A stretch of DNA of 64,000 bases from Sphagnum magellanicum (lineage: Eukaryota; Streptophyta; Sphagnopsida; Sphagnales; Sphagnaceae), in assembly GCA_021904315.1 (NCBI GenBank), contig CM038920.1, positions 15,190,001 to 15,254,000 of the forward strand. Direction: 5' to 3'. Shown in pieces: positions 1 to 12,180 of this stretch. The notes under the pieces were generated by a model that ran no database searches, had not been told where the DNA came from, and saw only the letters and a program-made list of their open reading frames with translations. The stretch's first letter is position 1, and each line of letters starts with the position of its first letter. Made by a program: the position numbers and the translations under genes.

Positions 1-30
1 GACCCGCAGGCAACATAACATCCCTGAATT

Positions 31-375
31 TCCTCAGGATAAACATCCATAGAGTTAATTTGCAAATGCCAAAACCGATTTGGATTCACTCTATGCTTGA
101 CGAGGGCACTTCAAACCCTAATCCACCTCTGCTTCTCCAGACCACTATACCTTCCAGCATTGACCCATCACTCCAAATTTCAGAAAATTTCAATCACTGT
201 TTTATCATCCGAGAAACGCTGGAGTGCGTGCTATAAAGCAACCTTGAATGCATATGCTCCTCAGAACACACATCCATGGAACTAAATTTGCAAATGCCGG
301 AACCGATTTTAGATTCACTATGTGCTTGAGAAGGACACTCAAACCCTAATCAAACTCCGCTTCTCCAAACCACTA
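31..375. repeat. Direct duplication, units 31-147 and 258-375
   Basis: Two copies of about 117 bp share a start TCCTCAG, the internal stretch TTTGCAAATGCC, and an end near CTTCTCC(A)ACCACTA. They are separated by 110 bp. Several substitutions and one-base indels separate them, so the duplication is not recent. No coding sense was recognised in either copy. The short open frame across the first copy is not supported by codon pattern or homology. Confidence 0.7.
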
Positions 376-2034
376 AACAACATCAAATTCAAAAGAGGAC
401 AAAGCCACAAGTGCAAATGAGAGCAAGAGCAGGAAATTTACATCACCCCAGAGTTGACAATTCCTTGAAAATGAAGAGGAAGCAGCCACGTTTCTCGAGC
501 CTGTGTGCTTCACCATTTGCTCATCACCTTGTATTTCTAGTTTCTACAAGTTGGTGCTCGCACCCTTGATTTCACAAACGCGAAGGGCTCAGCCTTCGCA
601 TGGATGATATCATTCGTCGCTAATACTGCCACCCATTTATTTCCTCATCAACAACTGTCCGCATTTTCAGGCCACTTTACACCAGTATTGTTTTACTACG
701 GTATTTAGGAATTTTTGTTTGCAATCAAAGTGGCTATCATCCATAGGAAGATGTAAAAAAAATGGTCATCATCTTTCCAAATATTTAGCCAAATCTGGCT
801 ATAAATCAGATATGAAGTGCAAATATTTTGACTACACATCAAAAAGAAATTTGACAATTTTTAATGTTTTCTCACTTTTGATAATTGAAAATTTCCAAAT
901 CATTTCATTTTTTTAATTTCAAACTTCAAAATCAAAATGTCCAATGACTTATTGGTCAAAAATTATATATGTTAGTCAAAGCGATTGCGTTGAAATCAAC
1001 TTGTGCAAAATCATCCTTTGTTAAAGTTGAAGAGGTAAAATCATGAATATTTTTTACTAATTTTTCCAATCAAAAGGATCGTGATTTCTTGTAATGTTTA
1101 ACAAGGGTTTTCAAAATATGAAAATTATCTTGTTCGAGACAAAATTTCAAGAAGAACCTTTCCCAAGGGGTTTATTCTACAATTAACGTTAATTTATTTG
1201 GTTGACATTTTGAGGTGATGAACTTCAAGGCACATTGTGGAAAGGTCACTTCAAAAAAGTTTAAATGAATCATCCCAATTCATGTTGCGAATACATTTCC
1301 CATTGCCTCCCCATGAACCTCAATAAGTTGATGTTGAATTTTTGGATGAATTTTTATAACGATATTCTTAATGTGGGAGCAAGTACAATTGGGTGGTACC
1401 ACTAGGAACAATTTCAAGAATTGTTTTAGGAATCATCAAGAAAATTATTTATTTATAAATCATTATGTATTTATAAATTCCCTATTTTCCCATTGGTTGA
1501 AGTTAATGTATCATGGGTGTTTCCACACCACTGATGTCTCCTATTTCTTGTTGGAAATTCTTTGCCCTAGTTCACAAGCACTTTAAAGCTTGCTACTTGA
1601 AATGTTTAGGCATCCTAATTCTTGTTTTGTTGAAGCACAAAAGAACTCTTGATGATTCAAAAACAAACATTGGCACCACTTGTGCTTTGTTTCCTTTCAT
1701 GAGCTAAACTTAGCCATTGGTATATGCTTTAATCCCAGTCAAATTTTGCATCATGCATTCTTATTTTTTACATTTTTTTAATTGTATGTCTCAACGAATT
1801 CACTATCAAAAACACTATCCATTCACCATGGCCATGCCAATATGTGTATGTATTTAAAAATTTCTACAAAACTTTGTGGGTTTGAAAATGTACCCTGCAA
1901 TGCACATCACAATTTCATTACATATGGTGTTTACATGAAGGTTTAATTTCATTACAAGATGTTGAGTGTTTTGTTCTTCAGATGTATTAATGGATCCTTT
2001 GTTTATGTTTATCAAGAAAACAAAATAGACTTGC
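376..2034. other. No gene seen
   Basis: AT-rich sequence with many stops in all frames. The short frames here (up to 71 codons) have no recognisable motif and no similarity to one another. I see no repeat boundary, LTR or RNA gene. Confidence 0.5.
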
Positions 2035-3495
2035 AATACTTTGTGGAATAGCAAGGGTTCAAAGGCTTTGGTTGGGATGTCAAGTCCCTTGAAAATGTTG
2101 ACATTTCAAAAGAAGAAATTTGCAAATTCCTTGACCCAAAGTTTGATAAGAATAGGTGGAAGTTCTAGCTTCACACAACACATGAATTACAAGATACCTT
2201 TTAAAACCTATACACATGTGTGTATGAGAAACACAAAGTTTTGAATGACACTGTAACCTTGGAGTTTACATGTGCATGAGTGGTTGAAAATTTTGGAATT
2301 AGATTGAATTAGGTGGCTTATGCATTTAATGTTCATGAGAAGCACAACTCTCTACAAGTTGTAAGGTGAGCTGCAAAAGAAAAAAATATTTTGCAACTAA
2401 TCTTATTGGAAGAAGCTTGTGATGTTACACAACCTGAATGCTAATATTGGATCTAGATTTGCAAATTTGTTTGTTGGAGGTGTTGGGAAAATACAAGCTA
2501 CGCAAACTCAATTGTCAAGAAGTTCAAGATTAGAACAACCACCTGCATTTGGGGCCTCTAGGTTGAATGTAATATGTTCTATAAAACCTAAAGCTGAACC
2601 AAGATTAGGTAGGAATACACCACAAAGTTTTTTCAAATCTTTGTCATCATTACATTTACGAAAGATGTCAAAGTTGTGTAGTTTGGAAAGCATTTCCAAA
2701 ATGTAGAAAATGTTGGTTTATAAACAAGCATGCATTGGAACTTCAAAAGAACAAGTAGAAAAGAAGTAGAATGATTTGGTACAAAAGGAAGCTAAGCAAA
2801 AGAGGGCCCACCTACATGTAGATGATATAATGGTGATTCATCGTGACATCAAAAATGACCTTAATAAGGTGAAGGCAAATCTTGAAAATGCTTTATTTTC
2901 ATGGGAGTCTATGGGTGGACTTGAGGTTTTTTAGGTGCCAAGTATTGAAGTAAACACAAATCATAAAATAGTCCCTGGTTTGAATGTTGCACAAACCAAG
3001 ACTAAATAACTTTAACAACATATTAGGACTGAATTTTATTTTTTGCATTCATGCATTTTGAATTTGTAATCAACATAAACTTATTGCCTTTTGTGTGATT
3101 TTAATGTTACTAATTGTGAAGAAACATTAACTTCTTTAATGAAAAGTTTGAAAGTTGCCCAAGACTTCATATCCATGTTGGTTAAGCAACTTCCTCAAAT
3201 GAAGTCAAGAATAGGCCTTTATTTTGAACCATTGCCACAACTAAGGCCATCTACTCCATCCTGATGTGCCATTAGGATGGTCAATGTTCAAGCTTGTCCA
3301 ATTTGTGGTGAAAAGTTTTACAAATTTCTATGATATTTGTACTGCTTCATGTAATCATACATATCATCCATGGTGTTTGGTGGCATTCACCATGTCCTCA
3401 AAAAAAATGCAAGGTGGTCATTTGTGAAAAAATGTTTCAAAAGGATTGTGAACCATACTGGCACAACCATGTGCGATAGTCTCAATTTTTAAGAG
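2035..3495 (+). pseudogene. Decayed coding region ending in a RING-like Cys/His cluster
   Basis: I do not recognise this gene by name. Reading the plus strand with frame changes gives coherent protein-like text. An N-terminal stretch near 2095-2170 contains FLDPKFDKNRW. A lysine-rich middle follows, then a C-terminal metal-binding pattern: CPIC at about 3295-3306, then CxHxxH followed by PWC at about 3350-3380, then further Cys and His to about 3470. The pattern is split by a frameshift close to 3328-3332 and another in the A-run near 3401, and several in-frame stops occur upstream. Cys/His clusters of this kind are seen in repeated, uncharacterised plant proteins, and the copy may have been carried by a transposon. 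Family name and function are unknown to me. Boundaries are approximate. Confidence 0.4.
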
Positions 3496-4099
3496 TTGCA
3501 TCAGGGTTATTTGAGTGGGGTAAGGTTATTAAGGGCTTTTAGCGACTTCATAGGGAATGATGAATGCGCTTGGTGCGTAGGGGGGTTATTTTCTTTTCTG
3601 AAATGCATTATTGGTGGATAAGGAGTTGGATTAGTTCTTTTCTTCAACAAAGGCTAATAAGCATAGTTTTAGAAACTTTGTTGCGTAATTAGGGGTGAGA
3701 AATCTCTAAAGGGTTGGGGGTAGAAGTAAACACCAAAATTTGTAATGTTCAACACAACATTAGTCTTGTTATGGTATTTAGGGAATAGCAAGGATGTTAG
3801 GAATTCTTGAAGCAGTTGAAGGGATGTTAATGAAAGGTCTAATAGAGATAAAATAATCTTCAAGCCATTGAACATAAGGTTAATTCAAGGCAACTCAACG
3901 ATTAAATAGATAGTGTGCTAATGGCAACATGAGTCTGATGATAACTGAAACATTTATTTAGAATAGGGATAAGCTCAGCAAGGAGCTGCAAGTACATGTA
4001 AAATCCTAGGCTATGCATAGTGATAGTTCACAACTGCAGGAAATTTAGGATGTGTCGAATGGTGCAAACTAGGTAATTTGTTTTGCTATTATGAGGTAG
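3496..4099. other. No gene seen
   Basis: No supported reading frame. A 68-codon minus-strand frame lies here but lacks any recognisable motif. There is no repeat structure. Confidence 0.45.
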
Positions 4100-4450
4100 T
4101 CAACGAATCGGACTGCACAACCAACGATAGTGTCCAATGCCAGGAATTGAAGACCATGCGAAGATAGAAGTATCTTTAGTTTTGTAACAACCTTCACAAA
4201 CGATTTCGGGTTTGTCACCAGAAGCGGGGTTGACTTGCAACAAGATCACCAGGGTGCGAGAGTTTGGAGAAATACGATAGTACCAAGCTCGAGGGGGTTC
4301 AACTTCAAGACGAACATGCACCTCTCGAGGTTCGAGTTCTTCATCATGAGGATGTTGTGTTAGGGTAAGATCTGGAGATGACTTCGGAGGCGGTTTTTCA
4401 TTCACTTGTGCGGTTTGCGGCCCATAAGATGTGACCATGCGTGACGCCAT
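4100..4450 (-). CDS. Hypothetical 116-aa frame, possibly a first exon
   Basis: An open frame of 116 codons with an ATG at 4450. Its base composition is clearly richer in G and C than the surroundings, which favours real coding DNA over chance. The N-terminal 45 residues are rich in Pro, Glu and Lys (for example KPPPKSSPDL) and likely disordered. The rest looks globular, with a central hydrophobic strand RTLVILLQV and two cysteines in VCEGC (about residues 83-87). I do not recognise the family. There is no signal peptide and no membrane segment. It may be exon 1 of a spliced gene continuing below 4100, or a fragment. The Copia LTR begins 166 bp upstream of its ATG, so that insertion would lie in the promoter or 5' UTR. 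Confidence 0.4.
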   Translation of the reverse strand: MASRMVTSYGPQTAQVNEKPPPKSSPDLTLTQHPHDEELEPREVHVRLEVEPPRAWYYRISPNSRTLVILLQVNPASGDKPEIVCEGCYKTKDTSIFAWSSIPGIGHYRWLCSPIR

Positions 4451-4616
4451 AATTTCAAGGAGAAGAAAAAGGTCAGACCTTTAATCAAAATCAAATCGAC
4501 AATGAAGGTGTGAAGGACTTGTTCAATTGAAGTGCACAGTCGTAATTTATCGATCGAAGAAAATGAAAGAAAGGGGTGAGTAATGGCTTAGAACCATGGT
4601 AAAGTAAAACCATAAG

Positions 4617-4929
4617 TGTTGAGAATTCAAGCTCAACTAATTAAGTTTCATTAGTTACTGGAATAGGAAAGTAACTAGGTTACTTTCACAAGGTTGAATT
4701 ACTTTCTTTACTTATTTTAGTTTGGTTATTTGTGGTTTGGTCTTGTAGTTAAATACCTTGGTGTTGATGGTTTGTTTCTCTTTTCTTCATTACACAAGTT
4801 TGTGTATTTCTTGTGACAAGAACCATGGAGAGTTCTTGATGTTGTGTTTTGTGTTATGAGCATTATGTTGTACTTTCCTTTCAATAAAGATTTATGTTTG
4901 CACTTGAGTAGATCTCCTATTTGTTAACA
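4617..4929 (+). repeat. Left LTR of the first Copia element
   Basis: Starts TGTTGAG and ends TTAACA, giving the usual TG...CA ends, with 313 bp matching 10440-10752. A polyadenylation-like TTTCAATAAAG lies near 4881, and the LTR should supply promoter and termination signals. No obvious TATA box is asserted. Confidence 0.95.
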
Positions 4930-4941
4930 TGGTATCAGAGC
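4930..4941 (+). promoter_or_regulatory. Primer binding site, initiator tRNA-Met type
   Basis: TGGTATCAGAGC follows the LTR without a gap. It is the standard plant Copia priming site complementary to the 3' end of initiator methionine tRNA. Confidence 0.93.
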
Positions 4942-6165
4942 TTAGGTTGTTTGATGAGGAAGTTGAAAGAGATCTAGAGCTAGAAAGTCTCTAGAACTAG
5001 AGCTTGAGAGTCTCTAATAATATCATAGGAGTTTGTCAAGTGCAAAAGAGAAACGAGGAAAGGAAAGAATGTGAAGAGAAAGAAAAGAAAAGAAAAAAGA
5101 GGTGAGAGGAGATCAACATATCAAAGTTGTGGAAGTCAGATCTTTAAACCTAGATCTAGATCTACTATGAAAAGATCTTGAAGTGAAACTTGGAGGGATT
5201 GTAGAAGACTATAAGACGCTTCTATTCTCAAATTTTCAAAAGAAAAGGATATGTTTTGTGAGAGTTATGAACTTTTGAAGATTCTATGTCAGATCTGGTT
5301 TTTTGGTCATATCTCCTTTGTTTGAGCTTTTTTGGATCTGCAGCTTTGGGATCTTATAGATCATATAGGAATACATGTGTTAGAGAAATTTCATGTCATT
5401 TGGATTTATATTGAGAGAGATTCAAGCATCTAAAGTTTCAGTCTCAGTTTTGAAGTCAGTTTCTTTTGAAAGTGATATCTCTTTGTGGTCATCATTAATA
5501 GAGCTGAAATTTTGAGCAGATATAGAAGACATATATCTTATGTGTCTCCCAAAATCTCAAGGATTTTGGAGTTGCTGAGAGCAAGTTGTAAGTCATTTTG
5601 TGTTCAGGTCCCAGTTTGAGGTGACTTCAAAGAAGTAGCAAGATCTCCCATTTTATGAAGTTAAATGAGCTGAAATTTTGAGAGAAGTTAGTAGACATAG
5701 TTGTTCATGTTTCACCAGAATTTCAGAACGATTCAAGGTCATATGTGTGTGGAGTAGCTTTGCAAAGTTGCTGTGACAAAAGTTGTTTTGAGAAAACATC
5801 AAAGCAAAGTTTTGAAGTGGAGCAAATACATCTTGGGAGAACTTGAAGGAAGGAGTTTGGAGATTGGGAAGCGCAAATACATTATCAAAACCTTCGTACA
5901 AAAGTGTGGTATGTAATCATGTACTTAATACCATACGAAATATTATACGAGATACGTACCTATACGAAAACCTATGTATAGTATAGAATTTCGTATAATA
6001 TTCAAGACATACATACATATGCAAGGTCCATATGGTTCAGCCCTAACCCTAACCCTAATCCTAGAAACCTAAGGAAGGAAAACTCTAACCCTAACCCTAG
6101 AAACCCAAGGAAGGAATTAAAATCATTGTGAAACCCCAAGAAGACATTGAGTGGTGCCTTGAGAG
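4942..6165 (+). other. Untranslated leader of the first Copia element
   Basis: About 1.2 kb between the priming site and the gag start, with no credible frame. Near 5915-6000 there is a run of short TACGA/ATAC repeats. Near 6040-6105 there are telomere-like CCCTAA triplets in two blocks, each followed by TAGAAACC. The gag ATG at 6166 is the first one in frame with the polyprotein. Confidence 0.75.
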
Positions 6166-9100
6166 ATGGCGGACGGCCTTTCTCAAATTGCAATTGAAAA
6201 ACTAGACAAGAACAATTTCCAAGTGTGGAAATTTAGGATTATGAATTTCTTGATGGGGAAAGGCTACTGGGAATTCATAACTGGTGATGAGACAGAACCT
6301 CCTCTCCTAGAAAACCCCACACAACAGCAAATTCAAGCCAATAAAACTTAGCATGAAAAAGAAAGGAAAATCTTGTATTAGCTTTCTGTGAGTGTGTCCA
6401 ATTCCTTGATTGTGCATATTCAAGATGCAAAATCACCCAAGCAAGCTTGGGATACATTGGTGAAGATGTATAGCACCAATACACAAGCTCGCAAAATGTA
6501 GCTCAAACAAGAGTTGCATAATTTACAGAAAAACAAAATGAACATCAATGACTATTCTACAAAGGTGAAAAACCTTGCAGATGCTCTTGCATCTATAGGA
6601 GCCCCTGTAGATGATGAAGATTTAGTGGCCGTGACCTTAAATGGATTTGGAAAAGACTATAGTCAGTTCCGTACTTCAATTGCTGTTCGAGAAACATTTC
6701 CCAACTTCCAAGATTTAATAACACTACTTATAAGTGAAGAGATGAGAATTGTTGGTACGTCATCCAATGGAGGATCACAAGAAAGTGCTTTCTACTCAAA
6801 TACCAATAGAGGTAGAGGCAGAGGTAGTAAAACCTCATTCCAAGGTCGACACGGAAGCTCGCATGGTGGACATCATCAACATGAAGGTCAAGCTCATGGA
6901 GGTGGACGAGGAAACTTTGGAGGAAGAGGAAGTCGAGGAAGTCGTGGAGGTTGTGGTGGAAGCCATCGAGGTCAACAACCAAATAACGATTCAAACTGCT
7001 ACTACTGCGGGAAACCTGGGCACATGGCCAAGAACTGTTATCAAAGGGAGCATGATGCACGAAGTGGAAAGCTGCAACAAGGGAATTATGCATCAACTAG
7101 CAATCAAGGTGAAGGTGATGAGCAACTGTTTGTGATGCAACACATGGCAAATTCAATGATAGGAGGTGTATCAGACAACAATGTCTGGTACGTGGATTCT
7201 GGAGCTTCAAACCACATGACTAGCCATGGAGAATGGTTTAGAGACGCAAAGGATTTGAAGACACCAGGGTTTGTGGAAACTGGTGATGACACTACACATC
7301 CCATCACACAAATTGGCAAGGTGCCGTTGTCCATGCAAGATGGGCAAACAAAGTACCTGAAAGATGTACTTCATGTTCCAACCATAACAAAAAATTTGGT
7401 CTCCGTAGGCCAGATGGTGGAACAAGGTTTACAGGTGACATTTAACCCAAATGGATGTTTTGTGGAAGACATGAAGAACCAAGGCAAATTGATTGCAAAA
7501 GGAGAAAGGAATGGACGAATGTTCACCTTGGATGTGAAGATGCCTGAGGTGAATTCCATGTTATTCACACATGGAAAAGGAGTTGGAGACATTGGAATTT
7601 GGCACAAGCGGGTTGGCCATGTTAATCTCCAACGTCTTAAGCTCATGGAGAAACAAAATCTTGTTGGAGGTCTTCCCAAATTTGGAGCAGAAGAGGTGAT
7701 GTCAAAGGTTTGTGAAGCATGCCAATTAGGGAAGCAAACTAGGCATCCATTCCCAACTCAAACGACTCATGTAAGTTCCAAACCTTTGGAAATGATCCAC
7801 TCAGATGTGTGGACCACGAAGACAGAATCCATTGGAGGATGCAAGTACTATGTGAGTTTCATTGATGACCACACAAGGAAGGTGTGGGTCTACTTCATGA
7901 AACACAAAGGTGAAGTGTTTCAACATTTTTTGCATTTCAAAGCAATGGTGGAAAAGGAAAACGGTGTGAGCATCAAATGCCTAAGGTCCAATGGAGGGGG
8001 AGAGTATTTTTCAAATGAATTCAGTGAGTACTTGAAGGAGTATGGGATTCAAAGGAAATACTCATGTAGTTATTCCCCACAACAGAATGGAGTTGCTGAA
8101 AGGAAAAACAGGCACATTGCAGAAATAGCACGTGCCATGTTGAATGAGAAGAATTTGCCAAATTACTTTTGGGCAGAAGCGGTAGCAACTGCAGTCTACA
8201 TCATGAATCGAACACCCACAGCGGCAGTTCATGGCATGACACCTGAAGAAAAATTCACAGGCAAGAAACTCGATGTTTCACACCTCAGAGTGTTTGGTTG
8301 CATTGCATACATGCATGTTCCTAATGAAAAGAGATCAAAACTAGACCCAAAAGCTGAAAAATGTATCTTCATTGGATACTCTTCAGAACAAAAGGGATAT
8401 AGATGTTTCAGTCCTTCCACTCGGAAGTTGCAAGTGAGTAGAGATGTTGTGTTTGATGAGATGGCTAGTTGGTATTCACCACTGAAGGTAGCAGAAGATG
8501 GAGAAGCTAGAAATGGTGATGTTTCATCAAATGTGGAACAAGAATCACAATTAATTAGTGGACCACAAGAGTCTTCAATTAGTGGGTCCAGTAGCACTCC
8601 ATGGAAAAGAAGATTAAGATCTTCAAACATTGTACATGGTAGTTCTCAAACATCATCTAGAAATTCTCATGTAGATGGTGGATCAAGTGATTTAGAAAAG
8701 AGTGAGGGCGAAGAATCAAGAATCACTTCAGTTACTACTCCTGGAGCTCGAATGGCCAAGAAAGCTTTGAAAACACCCGACAACAACAATGGAGTACGAA
8801 GATCCACACGAGTCAAGTACCCTGTACAAAGACTCACATATGATGGCTTTGTAGCTCATCATTACGCATACATGGTGAGAATTATACAGGAGGTTGAACC
8901 CACTTGTTTTGAACAGGCGACTGGAAACCCTAAATGGGACAATGCCATGGATGAAGAGATGGCAGCTTTGGATGCGAATGCTACTTGGGAATTGGTAGCT
9001 TTACCAGAAGACAAGAAAGCAATTGGGTGCAAATGGGTGTACAAAGTCAAACACAATGCAGATGGATCTGTGAGCAAATACAAAGCAAGATTGGTTGCCA

Positions 9101-10467
9101 AAGGTTATGCCCAAACGTATGGCATAGACTATGAGGAGACCTATAGTCCAGTTGCCAAAATGACAACTATAAGAGCAATCATTGCTATGGCAGCAGCAAA
9201 AGGATGGTCTTTACATCAAATGGATGTAAAGAATGCCTTTCTTCATGGAGATTTACAAGAAGAAGTGTACATGGAACAACCACCAGGTTATGTGGACCAA
9301 ACACATCCTAACTTGGTTTGTAGGTTGAAGAAAGCTCTGTATGGCTTGAAGCAAGCTCCTAGAGCTTGGTCAGACAAGATAGGTCAGTATCTTGTCACAA
9401 GTGGATTTCAAACATCCAATGCAGATTTTTCACTATATGTGAAAAAAACAGATCATGGGATTGTAGTCATAGTCATCTATGTTGATGACTTGATTGTCAC
9501 AGGAGATAGTGATGCAGACATCTCTGATTTGAAGAAGCTTTTGAAGCAAAAGTTTGAGATGAAGGATTTGGGAGAGTTGCGTTATTTCCTCGGCATTGAG
9601 GTGATCAAGTCCCTTAAAGGGATATGGTTACTCCAAAGGCAATATGCCTTGAACAAATTGGCCGAATATGGGATGACGGGTTGCAAACCCATTTTAATTC
9701 CATTGGAACAAAATGTGAAGTTAAATGCAGATGAAGGAAACCTCGTGGAGGATACCACTATGTACAGATGCATAGTGGGGAGTTTGATTTACATGACCAT
9801 CACAAGGCTAGATTTGAGTTATGCAGTTGGAGTGGTGAGTCAATTCATGCAAACACCACGAAAGCCACATTTGGATGCAGTGAGGCGCATACTGAGGTAC
9901 ATAAAACATACCTTGCAGTGTGGAATTTTTTATGAAGCCAAAAGCCAGTTACAAGTACATGGATACACGGATGCTGATTGGGCTGGCAATGTTTCAGATA
10001 GAAGATCAACCAGTGGTTTCATGTTTTCTTTTGGAAGTGGTGCTGTTAGTTGGAGCAGTAAGAAACAACCAACAGTTGCATTATCAAGCACGAAAGCAGA
10101 ATATAGAAGTGCAGCAATTGCTGCATGTGAAGTAGTTTGGTTACAAAAACTACTCTCAGATTTGGGACAGTCAGTGGATGCTCCTGTTGTCATTTATTGT
10201 GATAACATCAGTAGCATACTACTTGCTAACAACCCAGTCTATCATGCTAGGACAAAGCACATTGAGGTGCACTACCATTTTATTAGAGAAAAAGTTCTAG
10301 CAAAAGAAATTGACCTTATTCATGTCAGTACTGAAGATCAGGTTGCTAACATTTTCACAAAGGCTTTAGGTACAGACAAGCTAAAGAAGTTTCGAAAAAT
10401 GCTTGGTGTACTAGAAGTGGATTTGAGCTTGAGGGGGAGTGTTGAGAATTCAAGCTCAACTAATTAA
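6166..10467 (+). pseudogene. Copia gag-pol polyprotein with three amber stops in gag
   Basis: The polyprotein starts at ATG 6166 and stays in one frame to TAA at 10465-10467, inside the right LTR. In-frame TAG codons at 6349, 6379 and 6499 break the gag. The remainder (from 6514) is open for 1,317 codons. Counting from 6514: CCHC zinc knuckle at about 162-175; protease DSGA at 228-231; integrase zinc region with HKRVGH and CEAC; integrase core D431, then N493 where Asp is expected, then E529, with normal 35-residue spacing; reverse transcriptase with YVDD (Asp 991-992); RNase H with TDADW near 1153 and the CDN motif. The product would make and package cDNA. The gag stops and the D-to-N change in integrase predict loss of function. 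Confidence 0.95.
10431..10439 (+). promoter_or_regulatory. Polypurine tract
   Basis: GAGGGGGAG directly precedes the right LTR. It is the expected primer site for plus-strand DNA synthesis. Confidence 0.9.
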
Positions 10468-10752
10468 GTTTCATTAGTTACTGGAGTAGGAAAGTAACTA
10501 GGTTACTTTCACAAGGTTGAATTACTTTTTTTATTTATTTTAGTTTGGTTATTTGTGGTTTGGTCTTGTAGTTAAATACCTTGGTGTTGATGGTTTGTTT
10601 CTCTTTTCTTCATTACACAAGTTTGTGTATTTCTTGTGACAAAAACCATGGAGAGTTCTTGATGTTGTGTTTTGTGTTGTGAACATTATGTTGTACTTTC
10701 CTTTCAATAAATATTTATGTTTGCACTTGAGTAGATCTCCTATTTGTTAACA
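10440..10752 (+). repeat. Right LTR of the first Copia element
   Basis: 313 bp, TGTTGAG to TTAACA, matching 4617-4929 with 7 differences by hand count. The polyprotein stop falls 28 bp inside it. The following bases GGTCA do not repeat the left flank. Confidence 0.95.
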
Positions 10753-11110
10753 GGTCAAGGGAAAAAATTGAAGGTTTAAGTAAAGTTTGTTAGGGGGGAA
10801 ATGGAAAAGGTGAAAAGGTGTTTTTCCTTCACCTTCCATTGGCCACCAAGCTTTGAATCTACCTTCACCTCCCTTTTTCTTCTTTTTAAAAGGCGGATTC
10901 AGATCATTGGGGGCTCTCTCTTTGCCTTAGAAATAATTTTCATTCAATCTTGAATACTTGTTCCCACGACCTTCTTGAAAAGGAAAATAATGATTAGTCT
11001 TAGTAGAGGGGAGAAGGAAAGAAAGTAGAATGAAAATCTTGTAATAGTTTTGAAGGAATGGGGGTGGGTAGTGATAGTGTTGGAAGGTTGGAACTTTAGA
11101 GAAATCTCAC
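10753..11110. other. No gene seen
   Basis: Flank between the Copia LTR and the 190-bp array. It holds one TTGGCCACCAAG near 10840 and a 61-codon minus-strand frame without recognisable content. Confidence 0.45.
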
Positions 11111-11672
11111 AAACCCTTTCGGGTTTCATAGCATAACTTCTTATTGGTTTAGTTGCAGATCTTGAGATTTGGTAGCAAGTTGCGTTTTGTAGTTAGCTTT
11201 TTAACGAGCTAAGGCAAGCCAGATTTGAATAATGTATGTGTTAGAAATGATGTTTTAAGTGACTGATGGTTTGTAGTCAAGTTAAACCGACTACCTTCAT
11301 AAAGCCCTTTCTGGTTTGGTAGTATAACTCCTTACTGGTTTAGCTACAGATCTTAAATTTGGTAGGTTGGTGCACCTTGTAATTAACTTTTTAATGAACT
11401 AAACCAAGCTGGATTTGAATAATGTATGTGTTAGAAATGATGTTTTAAGTGACTAATGGTCTGCAACCAAGTTAAATTATCACCTTTGTAAAACCCTTTC
11501 GGGTTTTTTAGCATAACTTCTTGTTGGTTTAGTTATAGAGCTTAGGATTTGGTAGTAAGATGCACCTTGTTGTTAGCTTTCTCGTGAGCTATGGCAAGCC
11601 AGATTTGAATGACCTATGTGTTAAAAATAATATTTCAAGTGACTAGTGGTCTGCAACTATGTTGGACATGGT
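11111..11672 (+). repeat. Tandem array, three units of 190 bp
   Basis: Units begin at 11111, 11301 and 11491, each with a version of AAACCCTTTCGGGTTT followed by AGCATAACTTCTT. Shared internal text includes AAGCCAGATTTGAAT and GTGTTAGAAATGATGTTT. The spacing is 190 bp in both intervals. Point changes are spread evenly and no unit is open in any frame. The third unit ends near 11672. Confidence 0.85.
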
Positions 11673-12180
11673 GTCGGGTCCTTAAACAGTGGTTTAAATG
11701 AATGACAATTGACATAAATTCCTAGAATGTGTAGTGTGTGAGCTTGAAAAAATATATCTATCAGTTCTAATCGTAAATGATACATAGGAGGCATGCTATT
11801 TAATTTCAACTACAAACGTAATCTAACATCTAGAATTACACTTGCATTTTTCCTTCACTAGTAGCATTTGTGCTTTCAAGCATAATCACCTTGTAGAACT
11901 GGGAGTAGAAGGATGGAAAGTTGCTTCACAAGGATTAATGCGCTTCATTTGGACTATCAACGACTATAGTTAATTTGTGTGGTTCATTCAAGGTGAAGGC
12001 TATCAAAAATGTCAGAAGTCTTCAATTAACTTCATGAGGTTAGTTTTCATAAGTAGACCAATTTAGATTCTTAAAACCTTCGTTTATTCTGTTAGATCTA
12101 CAAATGCTTATGTAATTTTTAAACCTTCACATTGAGACATGATCATTTGAAGTTCATGGTCCTTAATCTTAGATCTAGGT
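11673..12180. other. No gene seen
   Basis: No supported frame. The stretch leads up to the putative Gypsy LTR start at 12181. Confidence 0.4.

Larger units (their letters stand above)
4617..10752 (+). mobile_element. Ty1/Copia LTR retrotransposon, nearly full length
   Basis: A 6,136-bp element with two 313-bp LTRs, a primer binding site directly after the left LTR, a 1.2-kb leader, a single gag-pol frame in Copia order (gag, protease, integrase, reverse transcriptase, RNase H), and a polypurine tract against the right LTR. The two LTRs differ at 7 of 313 positions by hand count (six transitions, one transversion), so the insertion is fairly recent. I find no 5-bp target duplication: the left flank ends ATAAG and the right flank begins GGTCA. 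It is unlikely to be autonomous because gag has three amber stops and the integrase has lost an Asp. It could still be mobilised by an intact relative, since its ends look functional. Confidence 0.96.

Noticed and set aside
6040..6105. CCCTAA repeats as an internal telomere
   Set aside because: Only a few repeats, interrupted, inside a retroelement leader.
6728..9101. Minus-strand and alternate-frame ORFs over the first Copia polyprotein
   Set aside because: They are shadows of the gag-pol frame, which has full domain support.
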